Below are positions 28,704 through 36,098 of a stretch of 64,000 nt of DNA, piece by piece; positions within the stretch are counted from its first letter, which is position 1; every line of letters starts with the position of its first letter. The notes under the pieces are model-generated. The model was given only the letters and a program-made list of their open reading frames with translations, was not told where the DNA came from and did no database searches. The stretch is from Nocardioides sp. J54. GTDB lineage: Bacteria > Actinomycetota > Actinomycetes > Propionibacteriales > Nocardioidaceae. The stretch spans positions 93,304 through 157,303 of the forward strand of contig NZ_JAER01000003.1 in the NCBI RefSeq assembly GCF_000519005.1, given 5' to 3'. The translations under genes and the position numbers were made by a program.

Positions 28704-29743
28704 GTGTGGCCCGCCTCGCAGCGGGCCGGGCAGTGGTCGTGGTGACGCTCACGGCGGCGGCACTCGTGGCCAGCGCTGCGGTGGCGCTCTCCCTGGGATC
28801 GGTGGACGTGCCCGTGGCACGCGTCCTGGCCGTTCTCCTGCGCCGGCTCGGGGCGGGCGGGGAGGTCACGGTCCTGGAGGACCAGCTCGTCTGGCAGCTG
28901 AGGCTGCCACGAGTGATGGGGGCGATGGCGGCAGGGGCGGTCCTCGCCCTGTGCGGGGCCGTCCTCCAGTCCCTCACGCGGAACGACCTGGCCGACCCCT
29001 TCCTCCTCGGCGTCTCGAGCGGCGCCACGGTGGGCGCGGTGACCATCATGGTCCTGGGCATCGGAGTAGGCGGGCTCGTCGCCAGCGCGGCCGTGTCCGC
29101 GGCGGCGTTCGCCGGGGCGCTGGCCGCGCTCGCCGTGGTCCTGGTGATCGCGTCCGCCGGCGGTCGGGGGCTGAGCCCGCACCGCACCGTGCTGGCCGGC
29201 GTCGCGGTGGCCTACCTGTGCAGCGCCTACACCTCGGTCGTGGTCATCATGCACGGCGAGGGCGATGCAGCCCGCAGGGTACTGAGCTGGACGCTCGGCT
29301 CGCTCGCGGGGCTCCGGTGGGACAGCACCCTCGTGCTGCTGGGCGCGGCGCTGGTGGCGTTGGTCTGGTTCTTCGCCTACGCCGAGCGGCTGGACGCCTT
29401 CACCTTCGGGGAGGTGTCCGCGCAGTCCTTGGGCGTACCCGTCACCTCGACGCGCTGGGTGCTCATGGTGGGCACCGCCGTGGTGACCGCGACCACGGTT
29501 GCCTACGTCGGAGTGATCGGCTTCGTGGGGTTGGTGGTTCCTCACCTCGTCCGCCCCCTGGTGGGCAACCGGCACAGGGCCGTCCTGCTCGCGTCGGCAG
29601 CGGGCGGATCTCTCCTGCTGATGTGGGCCGACACCGCCGCACGCTCGTTGGTCGACCGTCAAGAAGTCCCCGTGGGTGCGCTGACCGCCTTGCTCGGCGC
29701 ACCCGTCCTGGTCTGGCTGATGGCAAGGAGGCCTCGCGCATGA
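28700..29743 (+). CDS. btuC: Cobalamin ABC transporter permease (BtuC/FecCD family)
   Basis: FecCD-type permease of 347 residues with about ten TM helices, expected to form a dimer. Family landmarks are RLPRVMGAMAAGAVLALCGAVLQ near residue 75, NDLADPFLLGVSSGA, and YVGVIGFVGLVVPHLVRPLVG near residue 265, which contains the coupling helix for the ATPase. The GTG start overlaps the btuF stop (GTGA), and the end overlaps btuD (ATGA). Transport specificity follows from the upstream riboswitch rather than from the permease sequence. Confidence 0.92.
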   Translation: MSVARLAAGRAVVVVTLTAAALVASAAVALSLGSVDVPVARVLAVLLRRLGAGGEVTVLEDQLVWQLRLPRVMGAMAAGAVLALCGAVLQSLTRNDLADPFLLGVSSGATVGAVTIMVLGIGVGGLVASAAVSAAAFAGALAALAVVLVIASAGGRGLSPHRTVLAGVAVAYLCSAYTSVVVIMHGEGDAARRVLSWTLGSLAGLRWDSTLVLLGAALVALVWFFAYAERLDAFTFGEVSAQSLGVPVTSTRWVLMVGTAVVTATTVAYVGVIGFVGLVVPHLVRPLVGNRHRAVLLASAAGGSLLLMWADTAARSLVDRQEVPVGALTALLGAPVLVWLMARRPRA

Positions 29744-30558
29744 CACATCGCGACCTGTGCGTGCACTCATCGACCCCCGACCTGCGCGCGAGCGGAATCG
29801 TCGTCCGGCTCGGCGTCGACGTCGTGCTCGACGGCGTCGACGTCCTCGCCCGGGGCGGCCGGGTCACCGCACTGCTGGGGCCCAACGGGTCCGGCAAGAC
29901 GACCCTGCTGCACGTTCTCGCCGGCCTGCGGAAGCCCGAGCGCGGCACCGTCCTGGTCGGAGACGTTGCGATCCGCTCGTTGTCGCACCGCCGCCGTGCC
30001 CAGACCGTCGCCCTGGTCGAGCAGCATGCGACCACGACCACGGACCTCACCGTGCGCCAGGTGGTCGCGCTGGGTCGCCTCCCCCACCGACGGATGCTGG
30101 GCGGCGCGCGCGGCGACTCGGGTGCCGAAGTCGTCGACACGGTCATGGACCTCGTCGGGCTCACGCACCTTGCTGACCGCGGGTGGACCACGCTGTCTGG
30201 CGGTGAGCGCCAGCGCGCCCACCTGGCCCGCACCCTGGCCCAGCAGCCGGCGGTCCTGCTCCTGGACGAGCCGACCAACCATCTGGATCTCGGGCAGCAG
30301 CTGCGGTTCCTCGCTCTGGCTCGAGACCTCGGTCTGACCACGGTCGCCGCCTTGCACGACCTCGAGCTGGCGACGGCCTTCTGCGACGACGTGGTCGTGC
30401 TCAACCACGGCCGTGTGCACGGCCAGGGGCCGGTGACCTCCACCCTCACCGCCTCGTTGCTGCGCGAGGTCTACCACGTCGACGCTTCGCTGGACCCCCA
30501 CCCCCGCCTGGACCGTCATCACCTGGTCTGGGACGGCCATGTCGAGGAGAACTCATGA
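29740..30558 (+). CDS. btuD: Cobalamin ABC transporter ATP-binding protein (BtuD-like)
   Basis: ATPase of the FecE/BtuD type, 272 residues. Walker A is GPNGSGKT (residues 47-54), the signature is LSGGERQRAHLARTLAQ, Walker B is VLLLDEPTNHLD and the H-loop lies in VAALHDLELA. The ATG overlaps the btuC stop. Its own stop overlaps the next gene, a [2Fe-2S] protein, so four proteins are made from one riboswitch-controlled message. Confidence 0.93.
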   Translation: MTHRDLCVHSSTPDLRASGIVVRLGVDVVLDGVDVLARGGRVTALLGPNGSGKTTLLHVLAGLRKPERGTVLVGDVAIRSLSHRRRAQTVALVEQHATTTTDLTVRQVVALGRLPHRRMLGGARGDSGAEVVDTVMDLVGLTHLADRGWTTLSGGERQRAHLARTLAQQPAVLLLDEPTNHLDLGQQLRFLALARDLGLTTVAALHDLELATAFCDDVVVLNHGRVHGQGPVTSTLTASLLREVYHVDASLDPHPRLDRHHLVWDGHVEENS

Positions 30559-31244
30559 CTGTCCACGTCCTCGTGGGCACATCGCCTGCCGACGCCGCCC
30601 GGCGCGCGGAGCTGGCGGCGCTCGCCGACGAGCTCGACGCCGAGCTCGCGTTCCTGCAGCTGGCCTCCCCGTCCCTCGGGGTGGTCCTCGAGCGACTCGC
30701 GAGGAGCGGCAAGACCGAGGTGGTGCTCGTCGGTGTCTCCGGTGGCCTGGGGGGCCCGGGAGTCTCCTGGCTGCGACGGGTCGCGGCCGACTGGTGGCGG
30801 GCGTTCGGCGATGGCGCGCCCCGGGTCAGCACCGCGCCCGCCTTCATGGAGGAGACCTCGCAGTGGCGGGCGCTGGTCGAGCTGGCACGCCCGATCACCC
30901 ACGGCGGTCCTGGACTGACGTCGGCCGCGTGGGAGGACGTCCCCGAGCACCGTCACCAGGTGTTCGTCTGCCGTGGCCCGCGCTGCACGGCGGCCGGCGC
31001 GGAGCCGGCCTGGAAGGGAGTCGTGCTGGGGCTCATGGGAGCCGGTCTGGGTGACGATGACGTCCTCGTCACCCAGACCGGGTGCCAGTTTCCGTGTAAC
31101 CACGCTCCGGTGGTCACTGTCCAGCCGGACGACGTCTGGTACGGAGGCGTCGACGAGGAGGCAGCGGGCGCCATCGTCTCGCAGCACCTGGTGGCCGGGG
31201 TGCCGGTGGAGCGGCTCCGACTCCCCCGCCGCCGCAAGGACTGA
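30555..31244 (+). CDS. Thioredoxin-like (2Fe-2S) ferredoxin with CbiX-like N-terminal half
   Basis: A 229-residue protein. The C-terminal half is a thioredoxin-like [2Fe-2S] ferredoxin with ligands Cys139, Cys144, Cys177 and Cys181 (CRGPRC, then GCQFPC). The N-terminal half (1-120) is not clearly assigned; LVGVSGGLGGPGVSWL and the regular alternating pattern recall CbiX/sirohydrochlorin-chelatase folds, but the catalytic His of CbiX is not evident. It is translationally coupled to btuD under B12 control. Possible roles are reduction of cobalt in imported or newly made corrinoid before adenosylation, or electron supply to CobG. It converges with cobD 15 bases away. Confidence 0.82.
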   Translation: MTVHVLVGTSPADAARRAELAALADELDAELAFLQLASPSLGVVLERLARSGKTEVVLVGVSGGLGGPGVSWLRRVAADWWRAFGDGAPRVSTAPAFMEETSQWRALVELARPITHGGPGLTSAAWEDVPEHRHQVFVCRGPRCTAAGAEPAWKGVVLGLMGAGLGDDDVLVTQTGCQFPCNHAPVVTVQPDDVWYGGVDEEAAGAIVSQHLVAGVPVERLRLPRRRKD

Positions 31245-31259
31245 CGGTCGCGCTCGACG

Positions 31260-32240
31260 TCAGCCAGCTGGGCGTGCGCCGCCGGCAGGCCACCGCCACG
31301 ACGAGCGACCGGTGACCGCCGCGAGCGCACCCGTCGCGACGGCGGCCGCTGCGCCGACGCGTTTCGCCAGGTCCGTGGCCCTCGGGATGTCCCCGGGGGT
31401 CGTCGGCGGGCCGTCCCCCATCGTGGGCCGGTGCTCGACGCGTTCGCCGTACCTGTTCGTACCGCCCAGCACGATCTCCAGCGCACCAGCAAAGGCTGAC
31501 TCCACGACGCCGCCGTTCGGGCTGGGGTGGCCGGCTGCGTCCCGCCTCCAGACCCGCCACGCGTCCGGGGCGTGCGAGGGCGCTGCGCCCAGCACGGCGA
31601 GACCCGCAAGCCGTGAACCGGGAAGGTTGAGCAGGTCGTCGAGCCGGGCCGAGGCCCAGCCGAAGTTCTGGTGACGGGCGTTGCGGTACCCCACCATCGC
31701 GTCCAGGGTGTTCGACGCCCGGTGGGCCAGCAGGCCCGGTACCCCTGCCACGGCGCCCCAGACCAGCGGGGCCGTGACGGCGTCCGAGGTGTTCTCGGCG
31801 ACCGACTCGACCACCGCCCGGGTGATCTGCTGCGGCGAGAGCGAGCTGGTGTCACGTCCCACCAGGTAGGTCAGCCGGTGGCGTGCGCCGTCGAGGTCGT
31901 CCTCGTCCAGGAACCGGTGCACCGCCAGGGCCTCCCGCTCGAGGCTGCGTCCGCCCAGGACGGTCCAGGTGGCCGCGGCCGTGACCGCGGCGTGCAGCAC
32001 GGGCCGGCCCCGTGTGGCCCGCTCGACTCCGACCCCGAGCGCCGCGCACCCACCCACGAGGAGCGAGGTGTACAGCACCCCGCGCGCTCGAGAGTCGGCG
32101 TGCAGGCTCCGCTCGAGACGGGCTGCGACCGTGCCGAAAGCCGCCACGGGGTGGCCCCGACGCGGGTCGCCCAGGAGGCGGTCTGCGGCGAAGCCGAGCA
32201 ACAGGCCCGACGACCTGGACAGGCCTCGCGACCCGTTCAT
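31260..32240 (-). CDS. cobD: Adenosylcobinamide-phosphate synthase CobD/CbiB
   Basis: Integral membrane enzyme that attaches (R)-1-amino-2-propanol O-phosphate (or related arm) to adenosylcobyric acid, 326 residues. Family landmarks are GFAADRLLGDPRRGHPVAAFG at the N-terminus, VGRDTSSLSPQQITRAVVES, ENTSDAVTAPLVWGAVAGVPGL and SNTLDAMVGYRN. About four or five hydrophobic helices are visible. ATG 32240 overlaps the cobB-cobC stop. It is last in the operon chlID-cobA-cobO-cobBC-cobD. Confidence 0.95.
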   Translation of the reverse strand: MNGSRGLSRSSGLLLGFAADRLLGDPRRGHPVAAFGTVAARLERSLHADSRARGVLYTSLLVGGCAALGVGVERATRGRPVLHAAVTAAATWTVLGGRSLEREALAVHRFLDEDDLDGARHRLTYLVGRDTSSLSPQQITRAVVESVAENTSDAVTAPLVWGAVAGVPGLLAHRASNTLDAMVGYRNARHQNFGWASARLDDLLNLPGSRLAGLAVLGAAPSHAPDAWRVWRRDAAGHPSPNGGVVESAFAGALEIVLGGTNRYGERVEHRPTMGDGPPTTPGDIPRATDLAKRVGAAAAVATGALAAVTGRSSWRWPAGGARPAG

Positions 32241-34714
32241 GCGCCGATGGCGGACGGCTGGCCCACCGGGACGTCGTCGAGCGCCCGGAGCAGCTCGGCC
32301 ATCGTGTCCGGCGGTCGGACGGCGATTCTGGCCCACGCGCCGTCCAGCCCGGGAAAGGTGTCGGCGCGGCGTACGGCGACGCCGTGGGCGCGCAGCGCCT
32401 CGCGCGTTCCACAGCCCAGGCGCGCGAGCACGAAGGACGTGCGTGAGTCCACGACCTCGTACCCCCGATGCTGCAGGGCTGCGACGAGCCCGGTGCGCCA
32501 CTGCTCGACCCGCTCTGCCCGACGCGCCGCCTCGGCCGCGGCCTCCCCGGCGGTGCAGGCGATGGCCGCGGCGATGGCTGGCGTGGAGACCGACCAAGGC
32601 ACCTGCCTGGCAGCGAGCCCCGCGATGGCGCGCTCGTTCCCGAGCACGTAGCCGGCCCGGATGCCTGGGATCGACCAGTGCTTGGTCAGGCTCCGCACGA
32701 CCAGGAGGCCCCGCCGGCGGTCCGTCGAGAGTGACTGGCCCTGGTCGGTCACGGCGTCCATGAACGCCTCGTCCACGACGACGACGCGCTTGGGCCGGCG
32801 CAGCTTGAGGATCTCCTCGGCCGGGTGCAGGACCCCCGTGGGGTTGGTCGGGTTGCCCACGAACACCAGGTCGGCGGTCTCGGGGACGGCCGAGGCGTCG
32901 AGACGGAAGGCGTCCTCGGGGCGGCAGCTGACGACGGTCACCTGGTGACCTGCGCGCTCGAGCGCGGCGTGGGGCTCGGTGAACTGGGGGTGCACCACGA
33001 CGGGGTGCCGCCACTGCTTCCACCGGGCGATCAGCTCGAACGCCTCGGCCGCGCCGGCAGTCACGAGAACCTCGTCGGCGCGTCGGTGATGCAGGTCCGC
33101 GATGGCCTCGCGGGCCGGGGTCACGTCCGGGTACTTGGTCGAGTGCTCGAGGCCGTCCCGCAACGCCGCCTCGAGCCACGAGGGCCGAGGCTCGGGATGG
33201 ACGTTCACCGCAAAGTCGAGCAGTCCACGTCCGGTCTCGACATCCCCGTGGTGGAGCAGCGGATCAACGACGGCGTCGTCCGACCTCGGGCGAGGCACGG
33301 CCGCGGCCTGGGGGGCGGGAGCCACGACCGGCGTTGCCCTGGACGCCGCGTGCGCCAGCCGCTCGGCCATCACCGGGTGCCCGGCCCAGTGGGTGTGGAG
33401 GTAGGAGGCATGGAGGGTGGGGGTGGCGACGCCGATGAGCTCGCCGTCGACCTCCCAGGCGGGCGCCCACCCCCGGGTGGGGGCGGTCAGGGTGGTGCGG
33501 TGGAACTCGTGGCCGTTCACCCGCTCGCCCGCCCGCGTGAGCAGGTTGTCGCCGGCAGCGACTGCCGCCGGGTAACGCAGGGTCAGGCGCTTCGACATGG
33601 CGGCACCGGTCCCGATGACACCGGCCATCGTGGACCCGTCCAGGTCGTCCAGGAGGTAAAGCAGTCCGGCGCACTCGGCGACCGTCGGGAGAGCGCCCCG
33701 CACGGCGTCGCGCACCTGGTCGAGCAGGGCCCGGTTCCGGGCCAGCTGCTGAACATGCACCTCGGGGAACCCGCCGCCGAGCAGCAAAGCCCTGGTCCCC
33801 TCGGGCAGCGAGCGGTCACGCAGGGGGTCGAACGGGACAACCGTGCAGCCGGCTGCCCGCAGCAGCTCCTCCGTCTCGGCGTACGCGAAGGTGAACGCTC
33901 GTCCGCCAGCAACGGCCACGACCGGAGACTCGCCCTCCACCCGGCGTACCTCGCGAAACGGGTCCCACACCGCGTCGGTGAGGTCGGGGGCCCGACGCGC
34001 GACTTCGAGCACGGCGTCGAGGTCGACGTGGCGTGCCACCTGCTCCCCGAGGCGGGCGACCACCTCGACGGACTCGTGCCGCTCCCCTGCCGGGACCAGC
34101 CCGAGGTGGCGTGACGGTGAGGAGATCGAGTCGTCACGAGGGACGACGCCGAGCACGGGCAGGCGCAGGCTCCGCTCGACCTCGGCGACGTTGCGCGGGG
34201 AACCGGCCCGGTTGAGGATCACGCCGACGACGTCGACCTCCGCGTCGTAGGCGGCCATGCCCGCGACGACGGCCCCCACGGAGCGCGACATCCGGGCGAT
34301 GTCCACGACCAGCACCACCGGCGTACGGGTCAGCTTCGCGACGTGGGCCGTCGAGGCGAAACCGTCGGCGCCGATCCGGCCGTCGTGCAGCCCCATCACC
34401 CCTTCGACGACCGCGACGTCGGCGCCTCGGGCGCCGTGCAGCAGCAGCGGGGTGATGCGCTCCTCCCCCACCAGGTGCGGGTCGAGGTTGCGGCCGGGGC
34501 GTCCGGTCGCCAAGGCGTGGTAACCGGGGTCGATGTAGTCGGGCCCGACCTTGTGGCCCGACACCTCCAGGCCGCGGGCCCGGAGAGCGGCCATGAGGCC
34601 GGTGGAGATGGTGGTCTTGCCCTGGCCCGTCGACGGGGCGGCCACCACAACGCGCGGCAGTGTGGTCGGGCCCGACGATCCCGGCTGGGATGTTGCGAGG
34701 TCGCGCACCGTCAC
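32237..34714 (-). CDS. cobB-cobC: Fused cobyrinate a,c-diamide synthase (CobB) and threonine-phosphate decarboxylase (CobC)
   Basis: Bifunctional protein of about 825 residues. Residues 1-455 are CobB: ATPase loop APSTGQGKTTIS, GPDYIDPGYH, and a GATase domain with nucleophile Cys348 (AECAGLLYLL). It amidates the a and c side chains of hydrogenobyrinic acid. A short Ala/Pro linker (about 460-480) leads to a PLP aminotransferase-fold domain (490-825) with GNPTNPTG, VVVDEAF and Lys678 in SLTKHWSIPGIRAGY, the CobD/CobC-type decarboxylase that makes aminopropanol phosphate. The GTG at 34714 overlaps the cobO stop as GTGA; the frame also has a GTG one codon earlier. Confidence 0.93.
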   Translation of the reverse strand: MTVRDLATSQPGSSGPTTLPRVVVAAPSTGQGKTTISTGLMAALRARGLEVSGHKVGPDYIDPGYHALATGRPGRNLDPHLVGEERITPLLLHGARGADVAVVEGVMGLHDGRIGADGFASTAHVAKLTRTPVVLVVDIARMSRSVGAVVAGMAAYDAEVDVVGVILNRAGSPRNVAEVERSLRLPVLGVVPRDDSISSPSRHLGLVPAGERHESVEVVARLGEQVARHVDLDAVLEVARRAPDLTDAVWDPFREVRRVEGESPVVAVAGGRAFTFAYAETEELLRAAGCTVVPFDPLRDRSLPEGTRALLLGGGFPEVHVQQLARNRALLDQVRDAVRGALPTVAECAGLLYLLDDLDGSTMAGVIGTGAAMSKRLTLRYPAAVAAGDNLLTRAGERVNGHEFHRTTLTAPTRGWAPAWEVDGELIGVATPTLHASYLHTHWAGHPVMAERLAHAASRATPVVAPAPQAAAVPRPRSDDAVVDPLLHHGDVETGRGLLDFAVNVHPEPRPSWLEAALRDGLEHSTKYPDVTPAREAIADLHHRRADEVLVTAGAAEAFELIARWKQWRHPVVVHPQFTEPHAALERAGHQVTVVSCRPEDAFRLDASAVPETADLVFVGNPTNPTGVLHPAEEILKLRRPKRVVVVDEAFMDAVTDQGQSLSTDRRRGLLVVRSLTKHWSIPGIRAGYVLGNERAIAGLAARQVPWSVSTPAIAAAIACTAGEAAAEAARRAERVEQWRTGLVAALQHRGYEVVDSRTSFVLARLGCGTREALRAHGVAVRRADTFPGLDGAWARIAVRPPDTMAELLRALDDVPVGQPSAIGA

Positions 34715-35325
34715 CACTCGATTCCCCGTTGGCCCTTCTGGCCCGCGTCCATGGGGTGCTTGATCTTGCCCATCTCGGTGACGAGATCGGCCACCTCGAT
34801 CAGCTCCGGGGCGGCGCGGCGGCCGGTGATGACGACGTGCTGCTTCCCGGGGCGGTCACGCAGGGTGGTGACGACGTCGTCGAGGTCGACCCAGCCCCAG
34901 GCGATCGGGTAGGTGAACTCGTCGAGGACGTACAGGTCGTGCGTCTCGACGGCGAGGCGGCGCTTGATCTCCTGCCATCCCTCGGCTGCGGTCCGTGCGT
35001 GGTCCTCGGCGTCGCCCTGCTTCTTCGTCCAGGACCAGCCCGCGCCCATCTTGTGCCACTCGACCGGTCCGCCCTCGCCACTCTCCTCGTGCAGGCGACC
35101 GAGGCGCTCGAGGACGGTCTGCTCCCCGATGCGCCACTTGGCGGACTTCACGAACTGGAAGACGCCTATGTTCCAGCCCTGGTTCCACGCCCTGATGGAG
35201 AGCCCGAAGGCGGCGGTGGACTTCCCCTTGCCATCCCCGGTGTGGACCATCAGGAGCGGACGGTTGCGGCGCTGGCGCGTGGAGAGACCGTCATCAGGGA
35301 CGGTGAGCGGCTGGCCCTGGGGCAT
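34711..35325 (-). CDS. cobO: Cob(I)yrinic acid a,c-diamide adenosyltransferase
   Basis: CobA/CobO-type ATP:corrinoid adenosyltransferase, 204 residues, forming the Co-C bond. The P-loop HTGDGKGKSTAAFGL is at about 28-42, followed by FQFVKSAKWRIGE, LDEFTYPIAWGWVD and TGRRAAPELIEVADLVTEM, all diagnostic. The C-terminus ends GQKGQRGIEW. ATG 35325 shares one base with the cobA stop (TGATG). The gene sits between cobA and the cobB-cobC fusion. Confidence 0.97.
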   Translation of the reverse strand: MPQGQPLTVPDDGLSTRQRRNRPLLMVHTGDGKGKSTAAFGLSIRAWNQGWNIGVFQFVKSAKWRIGEQTVLERLGRLHEESGEGGPVEWHKMGAGWSWTKKQGDAEDHARTAAEGWQEIKRRLAVETHDLYVLDEFTYPIAWGWVDLDDVVTTLRDRPGKQHVVITGRRAAPELIEVADLVTEMGKIKHPMDAGQKGQRGIEW

Positions 35326-36098
35326 CAGATGACCTCTTCCAGAACGTGGGTGTCGGTGGCGGCCGCGAACGAGGCGACCTCTCCGATGACGGTGATGGCA
35401 GGCGGTTCGACATGGGCTGCCCGGACGGCGATGTCGGCGACGGACCCGCTCACCACTTGCTGGTCCGGGTGGCCCCCACGTGCGATGACCGCCGCAGGCG
35501 TGGCTGGGTCGAGCCCGTTCTCCATCAGTGCCTCGGTGATCGCCGGCAGGGTGGCCACGCCCATGAGGACGATCAGCGTGGTGCCGGAGCGAGCGAGGGC
35601 GCCGTAGTCGAGAGTGGAGGCGGGGTGCCCGGGCGGCACGTGGCCGGAGATGACGCTGAAGCCCTGGACGACTCCGCGGTGGGTGACCGGGATGCCGCCG
35701 AGCGCGGGGACGGCCACCGACGAGGTGACGCCGGGGATGACACGCACCGGGACGTCCGCCTCGGTGCAGGCGAGGACCTCCTCCATCCCGCGGCCGAAGA
35801 CGAACCCGTCGCCACCCTTGAGACGGACGACGCGGCGACCGCGTCGAGCGTGCTCCACCAGGAGGTCGTTGATGCGTTCCTGCGGGGTGAAGGCCCCGCG
35901 CGGCAGCTTCGCGACGTCCACGACGAGCGCGTCGGGTCGGGCCCAGGCCAGCGCCTCCTCCGGCGCGAGATGGTCGACCAGCAGGACGTCTGCCTGCTCG
36001 ACGGCGGACCGTCCGGCGACCGTCATCAAGCCGGCGTCGCCGGGGCCACCGCCGACCAGCGCGACGGTGCCGGGGAGCAGGGGCGCCAGCGAGCCCAT
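35325..36098 (-). CDS. cobA: Uroporphyrinogen-III C-methyltransferase
   Basis: SUMT, adding two methyl groups to uroporphyrinogen III to give precorrin-2, the entry to corrin synthesis. It is 257 residues, the monofunctional CobA form without CysG or HemD domains. The SAM-binding GGGPGDAGLMT near residue 16, VDHLAPEEALAW, RLKGGDGFVFGRGMEEV and PGVTSSVAVPALGGIPVTHRG are standard. The ATG overlaps the chelatase stop by one base and its stop shares one base with the cobO start. Confidence 0.96.
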   Translation of the reverse strand: MGSLAPLLPGTVALVGGGPGDAGLMTVAGRSAVEQADVLLVDHLAPEEALAWARPDALVVDVAKLPRGAFTPQERINDLLVEHARRGRRVVRLKGGDGFVFGRGMEEVLACTEADVPVRVIPGVTSSVAVPALGGIPVTHRGVVQGFSVISGHVPPGHPASTLDYGALARSGTTLIVLMGVATLPAITEALMENGLDPATPAAVIARGGHPDQQVVSGSVADIAVRAAHVEPPAITVIGEVASFAAATDTHVLEEVI

